Shown here: in pieces, positions 28,400 through 36,774 of the stretch
How positions within the stretch are numbered: the stretch's first letter is position 1
Layout of the letters: each line of letters begins with the position of its first letter
Source of the DNA: an uncultured Bacteroidota bacterium
GTDB taxonomy: Bacteria > Bacteroidota > Bacteroidia > Bacteroidales > UBA12077
Assembly (NCBI GenBank): GCA_913055635.1
Contig: CAJXLK010000001.1
Coordinates: forward strand, 192,314 to 256,313
Reading direction: 5' to 3'
Length of the DNA: 64,000 nt
Notes under the pieces: generated by a model
The model's input: the letters and a program-made list of their open reading frames with translations, nothing else
What the model was told of the DNA's origin: nothing
Databases searched by the model: none
Program-made: the position numbers and the translations under genes

Positions 28400-28677
28400 A
28401 TTCAGCGAAGTTAAATTTTTAATATTGGGCATTCCTTGTTGGTTCCACCTGGTGCCGATCAAGGATCAAATCACAATTCTGCACAGATAAGGCCACGGCA
28501 GGGGGTTGGCGGGTATAATTTATTATTCCGGGCTTTGCCTCCGGTATGCTTTTGCTGTCTTTTCGGACTGTACAATGGAAATCCATTCTTAGCTTTTCGT
28601 GTTTTGTGAGCGTTATGCATATTCTGTCTTTCCGGGCCCCCATGGTCGGGTATCTTTTCTTCTCCTGCCGGTCCTTA

Positions 28678-29223
28678 TCATCGGTATGCATTACACCGGA
28701 CCGTTTGCCGGAAAGATTTACGCTGTTTTGACCTGGAAGTTTCGCTGTTGGGGTAACCCAGGCTGATCAGCAAAGGTATTCTTTTACCGGCAGGAACCTT
28801 CAGCAGTTTTTTGGCCTTTTTTTCGTTGAGCCAGCCAATCATGCAGGATCCCAGGCCCTCTTCTGTGGCCTGCAGGCAGATGTGTTCAGCAGCTATGCCG
28901 ATGTCGATCAGGGGATAGTGTTTTCGTTTGATCTTGCTTCCCAGGGCAGAAGTGATGTTGGCCGGTTCCATAACCAGGGCAATGATCACAGGGGCCTGGG
29001 CTGCAAATTTGTTCATGTTGAGGGTTTGAGCCCTCGCCGTGCGGGCAACCTGGTCCTTCAGTTCCGGCTCATCCACCACGATAAATGTCCAGGGCTGGGC
29101 ATTGCAAGCTGATGGGGCCAGGCGCCCGGCTTCCAGGCAACGCTCCAGTTTCTCCTTTTCAATGTCCTCCTGGCGATAGCTTCTTACACTAACCCTATTT
29201 TGTATGCTTTTAAGAATTTCCAT
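28678..29223 (-). CDS. nitroreductase-family protein
   Basis: A 181-residue FMN-dependent NAD(P)H oxidoreductase-like protein. The N-terminal NRVSVRSYRQEDIEKEKLER and RLAPSACNAQPWTFIVVDEP are the FMN-binding signature. GLGSCMIGWLNEKKAKKLL with the following PLLISLGYP closes the fold. It is probably a dimer in the cytosol. The natural substrate is unknown, as usual for this family. It is monocistronic, with ATG at 29223. Confidence 0.9.
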   Translation of the reverse strand: MEILKSIQNRVSVRSYRQEDIEKEKLERCLEAGRLAPSACNAQPWTFIVVDEPELKDQVARTARAQTLNMNKFAAQAPVIIALVMEPANITSALGSKIKRKHYPLIDIGIAAEHICLQATEEGLGSCMIGWLNEKKAKKLLKVPAGKRIPLLISLGYPNSETSRSKQRKSFRQTVRCNAYR

Positions 29224-29567
29224 ATGGGCCTGTTTTGTCTTATTTGATCCGTGCGAAATTAATCATTATGAAGATATTCTGAAACATCCCGGACTTTATT
29301 GTGGGCAGACATTGGTGAATATTTGATTTTATGCCGTCCGCATCATTTCAATAATTCGAAGATGAATCCCGGTGAACCAGGCCCATCAACCCACCCTGAG
29401 AATTTAACCAAATAAATCATATTTTTTTGGACTTTTTCAGATAAATTTAATAACTTGCGACTGAAAACATTCATGCCTTTCTTTTTTAGTTCGATGCGAA
29501 AAAGGTGATGCCTTTCAAAATCAATCAAAAATAATTTTTCCATTTATTCATTTGAACCTGTGAACAG
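29224..29567. other. intergenic region between the divergent nitroreductase and SRPBCC genes
   Basis: About 344 bp. A 66-codon minus-strand frame (29343-29543) shows no domain or homology I recognise and is not called. No repeat is visible. Confidence 0.35.
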
Positions 29568-29957
29568 ATGTACACGGTCCGTGTTTGGATAGAGCGCCCC
29601 ATCGATCAGGTATGGGATTATTTCACCACCCCTGATAACTGGATGGGGTGGTATGGAAAATCCAGAGGCCCGGGCAGTGATCAGGAAACAAGTAAGGGTC
29701 CTATATACTGGTTGCTGGGCGAGCAGGCTGTGATTGAGCGCATATTGAAAGGAAGAGAAATCAGAGTAACCGGTACCCGGAGCGATACCAATTTTCGTTT
29801 TCAGAAAGCCGGCCCCCATACCACCATCGTAGAGGTGGTGCAAAAAGAATCCCTGGCCACCGGTAATTCCAACACCCCTCTGATCATTAATAAAACCGTT
29901 TGGGAGCAAAAGCTTTCCATCCTTAAACGCAAGATTGAATGTGAGAAGGTCTTTTAA
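29568..29957 (+). CDS. small SRPBCC-fold protein
   Basis: A 129-residue protein beginning MYTVRVWIERPIDQVWDYFT with TPDNWMGWYG, the opening strand and helix of SRPBCC/polyketide cyclase-like proteins. Strands RILKGREIRVTG and TNFRFQKAGPHTTIVEVVQK and a C-terminal helix (VWEQKLSILKRKIE) complete a helix-grip fold. It is cytosolic and probably binds a hydrophobic ligand; the specific role is unknown. Confidence 0.7.
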   Translation: MYTVRVWIERPIDQVWDYFTTPDNWMGWYGKSRGPGSDQETSKGPIYWLLGEQAVIERILKGREIRVTGTRSDTNFRFQKAGPHTTIVEVVQKESLATGNSNTPLIINKTVWEQKLSILKRKIECEKVF

Positions 29958-30194
29958 ATGAGCTCTAACTCCTTTTTTTGCTGTTAATCAGATACTTGCT
30001 GCTTTTTCGATCCCATCCTTCAATGATTATTTTTCCCCGGCCCATTCTTTTTCCGTGCATAGGTCCAATAAAAGATGCAGCCCCAGGATAGAGGTTCTGT
30101 TGATTGAAAACAATTCAGCGGGATATTGGGCTCCATAGATGGCTGTGTAATATTCAGATGAATTGTTGATTAAATCTGAAGGTACCGGGCAGGT

Positions 30195-31535
30195 TTAATT
30201 TTGGCCCCTGATTTTAAGATCAAGCCAGCTCTCCAATACATCATGGATACTGTCGCGCATATAACCGGGAAAGTTTCCGATGTGGGTGGCGTGGTTTCCG
30301 CCGGGATTGACCAGCTTTACCGCCCCGGTCTTTCCGGAGGGCTCAAATGCCATTGCTGTCCACGGATCATTTTCCCCATAGAGGTACATCATATGGTCGC
30401 CGTTTTCCTTCAGCCAGGTTTGGATGTCGCTCATGGCAGAGGCATCGAAGGATACATCAACCCGGTCCGGTAACCCGTAGGTGAAGTCGAAGGCGCTGGT
30501 ATCACTTAAGTGCTTTTTAAAGGGGGCCACGTCTAACTCATAGACGCCTGTCTGGGTATAGGCCTGATAGAAAAAGGCCTGATTGGCTTCCACGAATTTT
30601 TTTTCAAACAGCTCTGGCCGGGCAGCTTTTAACAGGTGAATCATTTTTATATGCGGGGCAGCTTTTTCTTGGGGAATCTTTGTACAGTTGGCCCGGCTGA
30701 ATTGCCAGAAAGCCACCTGGTAATCCAGGACAATCAGCTCATATGCCCTTTCCAAGCCCATGGGATATTCATAGTTCTTTTCCCGGGCATATTCGCGGAA
30801 AAAGGGCAGATAACGGTTTCGATGGCGGAGCAAATCTATCTGGAAATTTTGAATTCTTTTCCGACAGTTGGCCCATCCCAGCTGATCGATGTAGTGATCC
30901 ATCCGGGGGTCTTCTGTCGAAAAACACAGCGGGGCTACATAAGCTACTGTGGCATCCACATCATCCGGATAGAAACGTTTATGAAACATCACGGTCTGGC
31001 CGCCTTTGCTGACCCCGGTGCTGATCCATTTTCCGGGGTATAGTTCCTGCAGGGTACGGATGATCCTATGGTGGTCTGTGGCAGCCTGCCAGATGGTCAG
31101 GTGTTCCCAGGAAGCCGGCTGGGGTATGGATTGGCCAAAGAAACGGTGTTCAATAACCACATGATTGGCATTGAGTGAATGGGCCAACTCGTTGCGCTTT
31201 GGGGGATGGAGCCCGTAGCCCTGCAGTTGAACGACTACGGGGCGGTCATATCCTACATGGCGAATGATCACACGCTGGGTGAATGAGTCGTTTTTCGTAT
31301 GATGGTGGTCCACGGGCTGCCTGAAATCAAGCTCTACAGTATCTGTTTGCCCGTCTTTCGGCGGCATTTGTTCAAGAAAGGCATCTATTGGACGTTCCTG
31401 CCGGCAGGATTGGGTGAGAAAAGCTGCTGCCAACAGCAAGAGCAACCAGCATGACCTTTTCGCGTTGCGCAGGGGCAAGACTGTATTTTTTCTACCGGGG
31501 AACCACCGTTTTGGGGGATTTAAATGAATCGACAT
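30195..31535 (-). CDS. lipoprotein serine peptidase of the S28/S37 type
   Basis: A 446-residue secreted peptidase. A long N-terminal segment ends in LLLLLAAAFLTQSC, so Cys44 should be lipidated. The catalytic core is alpha/beta hydrolase: nucleophile S176 in WISTGVSKGGQT, aspartate in MYLYGENDPW and histidine in NPGGNHATHIG. VVQLQGYGLH and HVVIEHRFFGQS before the nucleophile match the tripeptidyl-aminopeptidase/PS-10 group. It would trim peptides in the periplasm or at the surface. The gene stands alone. Confidence 0.85.
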   Translation of the reverse strand: MSIHLNPPKRWFPGRKNTVLPLRNAKRSCWLLLLLAAAFLTQSCRQERPIDAFLEQMPPKDGQTDTVELDFRQPVDHHHTKNDSFTQRVIIRHVGYDRPVVVQLQGYGLHPPKRNELAHSLNANHVVIEHRFFGQSIPQPASWEHLTIWQAATDHHRIIRTLQELYPGKWISTGVSKGGQTVMFHKRFYPDDVDATVAYVAPLCFSTEDPRMDHYIDQLGWANCRKRIQNFQIDLLRHRNRYLPFFREYAREKNYEYPMGLERAYELIVLDYQVAFWQFSRANCTKIPQEKAAPHIKMIHLLKAARPELFEKKFVEANQAFFYQAYTQTGVYELDVAPFKKHLSDTSAFDFTYGLPDRVDVSFDASAMSDIQTWLKENGDHMMYLYGENDPWTAMAFEPSGKTGAVKLVNPGGNHATHIGNFPGYMRDSIHDVLESWLDLKIRGQN

Positions 31536-31728
31536 AATGCTGTTTTAATGGGACCAAAAAACTTTTATTCATAGGTCTTGAAACCTTGCAATATATTACA
31601 ACTATCATTTTGGATATGTGGGGATTTTTTAGCTGCGTCTTATTCAAAAGTTGCAGACAGGTATCGGGTTGAGGAATCGGGGTCGGCATGGGAGGATAAG
31701 GGAGATCCCGCTGAATCATGGAGAGTTA

Positions 31729-31804
31729 ACTTACCCCGTTCGTAAACGGGATAAGTTCTGTTCTATTTGCTAAGCGGGGTCATTTACCCCCGCTAAGCGG
31801 GGTA
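31729..31804. repeat. palindromic repeats after mscS
   Basis: Two elements. ACTTACCCCGTT-CGTA-AACGGGATAAGT (31729-31756) is an inverted repeat with one mismatch. CCCCGCTAAGCGGGG lies at 31788-31802, with a half-copy GCTAAGCGGGGT at 31769-31780. The second belongs to the family seen at 27.1 kb. They lie just downstream of mscS and may terminate it. Confidence 0.75.
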
Positions 31805-31809
31805 TGGAG

Positions 31810-32739
31810 TTATTGGCTATCCCCGTTGAGTTGTTTTTCAATCTGTAGTTTGAGGGGATTGATTTTCTCTCCCCAGTAGACGGTGGTGTGGGGGAAGGGG
31901 ATCTCAATGCCGTTTTGGTCAAAGGCATATTTTAGGCGTTTTTTGTATTCCCTCCCCACGGTCCATTGCTGGATGGGTTTGGTTTTAATGCGGGCTTTGA
32001 TGATCACTGCACTGTCTGCAAACTGATCCACTCCAAAGACCTCCAGGGGCTCGACGATCAGATCCCTGTAATCGGGATCGTTGGCCAGATCTTCTCCAAC
32101 CTGTTTCATGATCGAAATCACCTGTTCGGGATCCTCCTTGTAGGCGACCCCAATATCAAAGACCATCGCCGACCATTCCATGGTCATGTTCGAGATGGTG
32201 TTGATTTTGCCGTTTTGAAAGATGTGGGTGGTGCCAGAGAAGTCGCGTAGGGTGGTTGTCCGCAGCTCGATGTCCTCTACAAGCCCTCCGGTGCCATTGA
32301 TGATGGCCACATCCCCGGTTCGGATCTGATTCTCCAGGAGGATGAAAAATCCTGAGAGGAAATCCCGAACCAGTTCCTGGGCTCCAAAACCAATAGCCAG
32401 GCCCAGTATACCGGCACCTGCCAGGATGGGACCGATGTCAACGCCCAGCTTTTTGAGCAGGATCATAACAAAGATGGCCCAGATGATGACCCGACCCACA
32501 CCAAAAAGGATGTTCATCAGGGTATTGGCCCTTTTGCTGCTCTCCCCGGAATCGGCTTCGCTTTTTTTCTCCAATCGACTGGAAATGATCTTTTTAAGTC
32601 TGTTGGTGAAGGCCTTAAAGGCTTTCAGGACAATGAAGGTGGCCACGATCAGGATTAAAATCCCCGGCAATTCAGTGATAGACCATTGATAAAGCTTGTC
32701 CAGCAGGTTGCTCCAAAAATCCAGTGTAGTGATTTGCAT
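31810..32739 (-). CDS. MscS-family mechanosensitive channel
   Basis: A 309-residue inner-membrane channel that opens on osmotic down-shock. Three spans lie at about residues 20-40, 75-98 and 105-130. The pore helix region is PILAGAGILGLAIGFGAQELVRDFLSGFFILLE. The MscS beta domain follows (TGDVAIINGTGGLVEDIEL), and the C-terminal portion contains QWTVGREYKKRLKYAFDQNG and IPFPHTTVY. Length and layout match a small MscS. ATG at 32739. Confidence 0.93.
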   Translation of the reverse strand: MQITTLDFWSNLLDKLYQWSITELPGILILIVATFIVLKAFKAFTNRLKKIISSRLEKKSEADSGESSKRANTLMNILFGVGRVIIWAIFVMILLKKLGVDIGPILAGAGILGLAIGFGAQELVRDFLSGFFILLENQIRTGDVAIINGTGGLVEDIELRTTTLRDFSGTTHIFQNGKINTISNMTMEWSAMVFDIGVAYKEDPEQVISIMKQVGEDLANDPDYRDLIVEPLEVFGVDQFADSAVIIKARIKTKPIQQWTVGREYKKRLKYAFDQNGIEIPFPHTTVYWGEKINPLKLQIEKQLNGDSQ

Positions 32740-32881
32740 GGCGTTAGTTTTTTATGTTGAACAATGGGTTTGGTATCCTTCCAGTGTTTGACGGGCATTG
32801 TGTTGAATAGTTTTTTTTGCTGTAGTTTTCTAATCGGCCCCACACTGAGTGAAGTCCTCAGGTTTTAATTCCGGCTGGCTT

Positions 32882-33463
32882 TTACCACTGTTGTTGATTG
32901 ATCCATTTGTCGGTTTGAGGCGGCTGGTAATGGTCCATTTGATCGAGCAAATGCCCGATCGAATGATCAATGATGAGCATGTTGCGGTTGATGTTTTTGA
33001 GAAAACCTTCCCGGACCATGGTATCAGTCAGTCGGTTGATCGGGTCGTAGAATCCCTCGATATTGAGCAGGGCAATGGGTTTTTTATGCAAGCCAAGCTG
33101 CGCCCAGGTGAGCATTTCAAAGAATTCCTCCATCGTTCCGTAGCCTCCGGGCAGGGCAATGACCCCTTCGGAGAGCTCATGCATGCGCTGTTTCCGCTCG
33201 TGCATGGAATGAACACGGATCATGCGGGTGAGGTTGTCATGGGCGATTTCCTCCTCCCCGAGGAAGTCGGGGATCACCCCTGTTATTTTTCCACTTCCCG
33301 ATAAGGTCCCCTCGGCCAAATGACCCATCAGGCCTACCCGGGCCCCGCCAAAAACGACCTCAATATCCCGCTCAGCCAGAATCCTACCCAGCTGATAAGC
33401 CTGGTCGCGGTAAACCGGGTTGGTCCCCCGGCTCGACCCACAAAAAACAGCAATGCTTTGCAT
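32882..33463 (-). CDS. LOG-family Rossmann-fold protein
   Basis: A 193-residue protein of the TIGR00730/LOG group, whose characterised members hydrolyse the ribose 5-phosphate bond of nucleotides such as cytokinin monophosphates or AMP. Motifs are SIAVFCGSSRG, VVFGGARVGLMG, and GVIALPGGYGTMEEFFEMLTW, which contains the PGGxGTxxE substrate signature. ATG at 33463 begins MQSIAVFCGSS; the 21 upstream codons have no family match. Confidence 0.92.
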   Translation of the reverse strand: MQSIAVFCGSSRGTNPVYRDQAYQLGRILAERDIEVVFGGARVGLMGHLAEGTLSGSGKITGVIPDFLGEEEIAHDNLTRMIRVHSMHERKQRMHELSEGVIALPGGYGTMEEFFEMLTWAQLGLHKKPIALLNIEGFYDPINRLTDTMVREGFLKNINRNMLIIDHSIGHLLDQMDHYQPPQTDKWINQQQW

Positions 33464-33624
33464 GTACGATACTTTTTTGATCTGCCTTCTAAGATAATCA
33501 ATATCTCCCATTTTTTCCATATTCAACTGCCGAACAGCAACAAAAAAAAGACTTCACGATTAAAGCCCAATACCAGGTGATGGATGAAGGATTACCTGGT
33601 GGAGGATTGAACCCAAAACCTATT

Positions 33625-34044
33625 TCAGGAACTGGTAAATGAATTGGTTCTTTCACGCAGCCATTTCAGTGCCTCATCCCGTTTGCGGAATATCCTGAGC
33701 TTATCCTCCTGCGGAGTGATGCTGGTGAAACTTTCCACTACGGTTTTGCTTCGAATGTAGCTTTTGCGGTTCTCAGCCAATACAGCAATGGCCTTGATCC
33801 AGTTCAGGGTGCCAAATTTTTGCATCGCCGAGAAAGAATAGTAGTAGGAGTTTTTGCGGTTGATTAAAATGCCCGGTTGTTTGACAGAAGAATGGGTTGA
33901 AAGGAAATCCATTATTTCTTCAATATGTCCGGCTGTAATTTCAATATTGGGCCAGGTGATGATCTCATACAGGCCTTCTCCCAGGTCGATGATCCTGCCA
34001 AAAGAAACCTGGGATTCATGAGGTTTTTTATGGTTGCCGGACAT
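33625..34044 (-). CDS. STAS-like small protein (SpoIIAA-type fold)
   Basis: A 139-residue cytosolic protein. The pattern EIITWPNIEITAGHIEEIMD, GILINRKNSYYYSFSAM, IAVLAENRKSYIRSKTVV and a late FRKRDEALKWL is that of Bacteroidota STAS/DUF7793-like proteins. The frame extends to a TTG at 34077, but ATG at 34044 is preferred. No partner anti-sigma or kinase gene adjoins it. The role is unknown. Confidence 0.65.
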   Translation of the reverse strand: MSGNHKKPHESQVSFGRIIDLGEGLYEIITWPNIEITAGHIEEIMDFLSTHSSVKQPGILINRKNSYYYSFSAMQKFGTLNWIKAIAVLAENRKSYIRSKTVVESFTSITPQEDKLRIFRKRDEALKWLRERTNSFTSS

Positions 34045-34223
34045 AAATTTTAAATATTTTGGCGTAAGTTTATACAAGATAATGAGAATTTATGACAAAG
34101 CCAATGATCTGTGAAATTATTCCTGATCAAAAGAAAGATCTTATTTGTCAAAAAATATGAACTGTTTTTCTGATAATTGGGTAAATTAGAGTAAAATAAT
34201 AATAGAATATTAAATAATTTATT

Positions 34224-35993
34224 ATGAAACTACATCAACTCCTGATTTTCTTGTTTTTCATTCTTTCGTGTTCGGTCAGCAGCTTCGGTCAGAAACAGCT
34301 GGATCACACCAAAAGGATTTATACCTCTCCGGAAGGAAAGATCTACATTCAAAAATCTCTTCCTGTTTATTTGCGCATTGCTACTTCCCCTGATGCCGAT
34401 GCCAAAAGTTATCTGCTGAAAAGTAAGGAAACCAGCAAATATAGCAATCCCATGTATTTTGACACCGAGGGATGGAACACCGTGCGTTCACCTTCGGCAG
34501 TTGATACAAATACGCGGGAGCCGGTGTATCCCCAACGTGATATCATTTTTGAAGTCTATGCCGACAGCAAACCTCCGGCAAGCCGGGTCGATTTTTCCAG
34601 GGAAAAAAAATATGCCGACGGGGATGTTCTCTATTTCGGGGGTGATGTAAAACTTCATTTTTCCGGGGAAGATGCCACATCGGGACTGGAACAAATTTTC
34701 TGTTCGGTAGACGGTCAGTCTTATCAACCTTACGGTGACAGCCTTCGACTTGAGCAGGAGGGCAGGCACCGGGTTAAATATTATGCCATTGATCATGTGC
34801 GCAACGTTGAACAACCTGAAGCGGTTGAAATGGTTATTGATAAGACACCACCTCAAACCAGCTATTCCATTGAAGGAGAAAACACCAGGAATATCCTGGG
34901 CCAGGAGGCTAGCATACGGCTCTCCAGCAGTGACAGCCTGTCAGGAGTGGATCATATTCGCTATTCGGTGAATAACGGGCCGGAAAAAATTTATAGCGGT
35001 CCCATACCGGTAAGAAATTTCCAGGAAGCAAGCAACAAACTGGTTTTCTATGGGGTGGATCAGGTGGGCAACCAGGAAGCAAAAGAATCATTGACTTCCT
35101 CGGTCCAAAAGGAGCAAGGAGGCGACAACGGAGATGGCTCTTTTTCCTACTACATTGACCGAGAAGCCCCCGAAGTGAAGCTTCACCCGGAGGGTGGCCA
35201 TTATGAGGGGGAACATCTCTATATTAACGGGCGCACCAAAATCAAGCTGGTGGCCACGGATCAAAAATCGGGAGTAAAGAAGATCACCTACAGCATCAAT
35301 AATTCCACCCTGTCACAGGTCTATGACCAACCTTTTCTTTTGGAAGGCCAAGGCATGCATTATGTCAACTTTGCGGCCGAGGATCAGGTCAGCAATGTCT
35401 CGGCCCGTAAGAATCGTCCGGTATATCGGGATACCGGCAAGCCTTCATCGGACCTCCGTTTTGAAGGAGCACATTACAGAAACCGTGATACGGTATTTGT
35501 TAAATCTTCAACCGCCATTCACCTTTCCGCCGAAGATGATCATTCGGGGGTGGGTAAAATTTTATATGCCATTGATGGTCAGAAACCCGATGTTTATGAG
35601 CAACCGGTACATCCAAACAATGACGGACTGCATATTTTCACCTACCAGGCGGTGGATCGGGTTAATAACCGGCAGGAAGAGCGGAAGGTTAAGATGTTTC
35701 TGGACTCGAAGGCTCCTGAAATCTATCACCATTTCAGTGTCAAATCCATTGGTACCAAAACGGTACGGGATGATCAATATACCATATATCCCTCCAACAG
35801 CCAGCTCTATATTGCTTCAACCGATATGGCCTGTGGAACTGAGCAATTGAAGTACCGGATCAATGATGGGCAATGGAAAAGCCAGATTCCCATCCCCGGT
35901 TTTGACCCCGGAAATTATACGGTTGAGATCAAAGCAGTTGATTATCTGGGCAATGAAAGTACTTCAACGGTTCAATTTGCAATAGAACATTGA
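34224..35993 (+). CDS. exported OmpL47-like repeat protein
   Basis: A 589-residue exported protein. The signal peptide is LLIFLFFILSCSVSSFGQ; the Cys in it may instead be a lipobox. After an N-terminal domain of about 100 residues come four to five beta-sandwich repeats of 85-95 residues. Each has a pattern such as ATSGLEQIFCSVDGQSYQPY, SGVDHIRYSVNNGPEKIY or SGVKKITYSINNS and a strand like VNFAAEDQVSNVS. These resemble OmpL47-type or chitobiase-C-terminal-like repeats and probably bind a surface or ligand. The next gene starts just after the stop. No enzymatic motif is present. Confidence 0.78.
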   Translation: MKLHQLLIFLFFILSCSVSSFGQKQLDHTKRIYTSPEGKIYIQKSLPVYLRIATSPDADAKSYLLKSKETSKYSNPMYFDTEGWNTVRSPSAVDTNTREPVYPQRDIIFEVYADSKPPASRVDFSREKKYADGDVLYFGGDVKLHFSGEDATSGLEQIFCSVDGQSYQPYGDSLRLEQEGRHRVKYYAIDHVRNVEQPEAVEMVIDKTPPQTSYSIEGENTRNILGQEASIRLSSSDSLSGVDHIRYSVNNGPEKIYSGPIPVRNFQEASNKLVFYGVDQVGNQEAKESLTSSVQKEQGGDNGDGSFSYYIDREAPEVKLHPEGGHYEGEHLYINGRTKIKLVATDQKSGVKKITYSINNSTLSQVYDQPFLLEGQGMHYVNFAAEDQVSNVSARKNRPVYRDTGKPSSDLRFEGAHYRNRDTVFVKSSTAIHLSAEDDHSGVGKILYAIDGQKPDVYEQPVHPNNDGLHIFTYQAVDRVNNRQEERKVKMFLDSKAPEIYHHFSVKSIGTKTVRDDQYTIYPSNSQLYIASTDMACGTEQLKYRINDGQWKSQIPIPGFDPGNYTVEIKAVDYLGNESTSTVQFAIEH

Positions 35994-35995
35994 TT

Positions 35996-36523
35996 ATGGC
36001 CAGGTTATTTGTTAAGATCGTCCTGTTAACGGCAGTTTGCTCCAGCTTTTTTCTAAGCGATGCTTATGGGCAGGAGGAAAAGTACATTTCCCTTTATATT
36101 TATAATTTTACCAAACATATTGAATGGCCCGATGAGTATAAGGGAGGCAATTTCATCATTGATGTGCTGGGACATAAGTCCGTTTATGATAAACTCTCAA
36201 GTGTTTTAAATACAAAAAGCCGCGGCAAACAGCAGTTTGTAGTGAATCATCCCGCCAGTGTGGAAAAGGTTCATCCGGATTGTCATATACTCTTTTTGGG
36301 TCACTGGCGCAGTGGTAAACTGCAAAAGGCATTGGACCGGGTGGGGCCGACCGGGACTTTAGTGGTCACCGAAAAGCAGGGCATGCTTCAAAAAGGAGCC
36401 GACATTAACCTGGTGATCCGGAATAAGAAAATCATGTACGAATTTAATAAAACGAACCTCAAAAAGCGGGAACTCTCCTTCAGTACAGACCTTTCAAGCC
36501 TAGCCCAACGAGTGGTGGAATGA
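35996..36523 (+). CDS. YfiR/DUF4154-family periplasmic protein
   Basis: A 175-residue protein with a signal peptide (MARLFVKIVLLTAVCSSFFL, SDAYG). YISLYIYNFTKHIEWPDEY, FIIDVLGHKSVYDKLSSVL, CHILFLGHW and LVVTEKQGMLQKGADINLVI are the DUF4154 landmarks. In Pseudomonas YfiR inhibits a membrane diguanylate cyclase; here its partner is more likely the neighbouring histidine kinase or OmpL47-like protein. It starts 2 bp past the stop of the OmpL47-like gene, so the two are co-translated. A frame start at TTG 35990 is the alternative. Confidence 0.85.
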   Translation: MARLFVKIVLLTAVCSSFFLSDAYGQEEKYISLYIYNFTKHIEWPDEYKGGNFIIDVLGHKSVYDKLSSVLNTKSRGKQQFVVNHPASVEKVHPDCHILFLGHWRSGKLQKALDRVGPTGTLVVTEKQGMLQKGADINLVIRNKKIMYEFNKTNLKKRELSFSTDLSSLAQRVVE

Positions 36524-36540
36524 CCCACCCCCTCGTTGGG
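36504..36540 (+). terminator. stem-loop over the yfiR-like stop codon
   Basis: CCCAACGAGTGGTGG and CCCACCCCCTCGTTGGG pair with two small bulges and loop AATGA, spanning the stop codon at 36521-36523. No T-run follows, so it may slow or process the transcript rather than terminate it. Confidence 0.4.
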
Positions 36541-36774
36541 AGGTGGTTTGTTGAAATGTAAAAATTGGTCATTTCTGAGTTTTTGCCTCTCCTATCACCG
36601 GCCAAAGCAGGCTGAAGGTTTATTCAACTTTCATGCCTTACTTGCCTTTCCGCAACGGTTGTTTCATTTTTTCATCCCTGGGCAGGCATCGCAATAAGAG
36701 GCTTCGGCAGGTTAACCCCAATAAGATTGAAATTATCCCAATCCCGTATTATCTTTGAGGAAAATCGCCATTCG

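Noticed and set aside
28419..28691. 90-codon minus-strand ORF beside murB
   Set aside because: Low-complexity composition, no domain, overlaps the nitroreductase end.
29343..29543. 66-codon minus-strand ORF in the nitroreductase/SRPBCC spacer
   Set aside because: No recognisable motif and no supporting signals.
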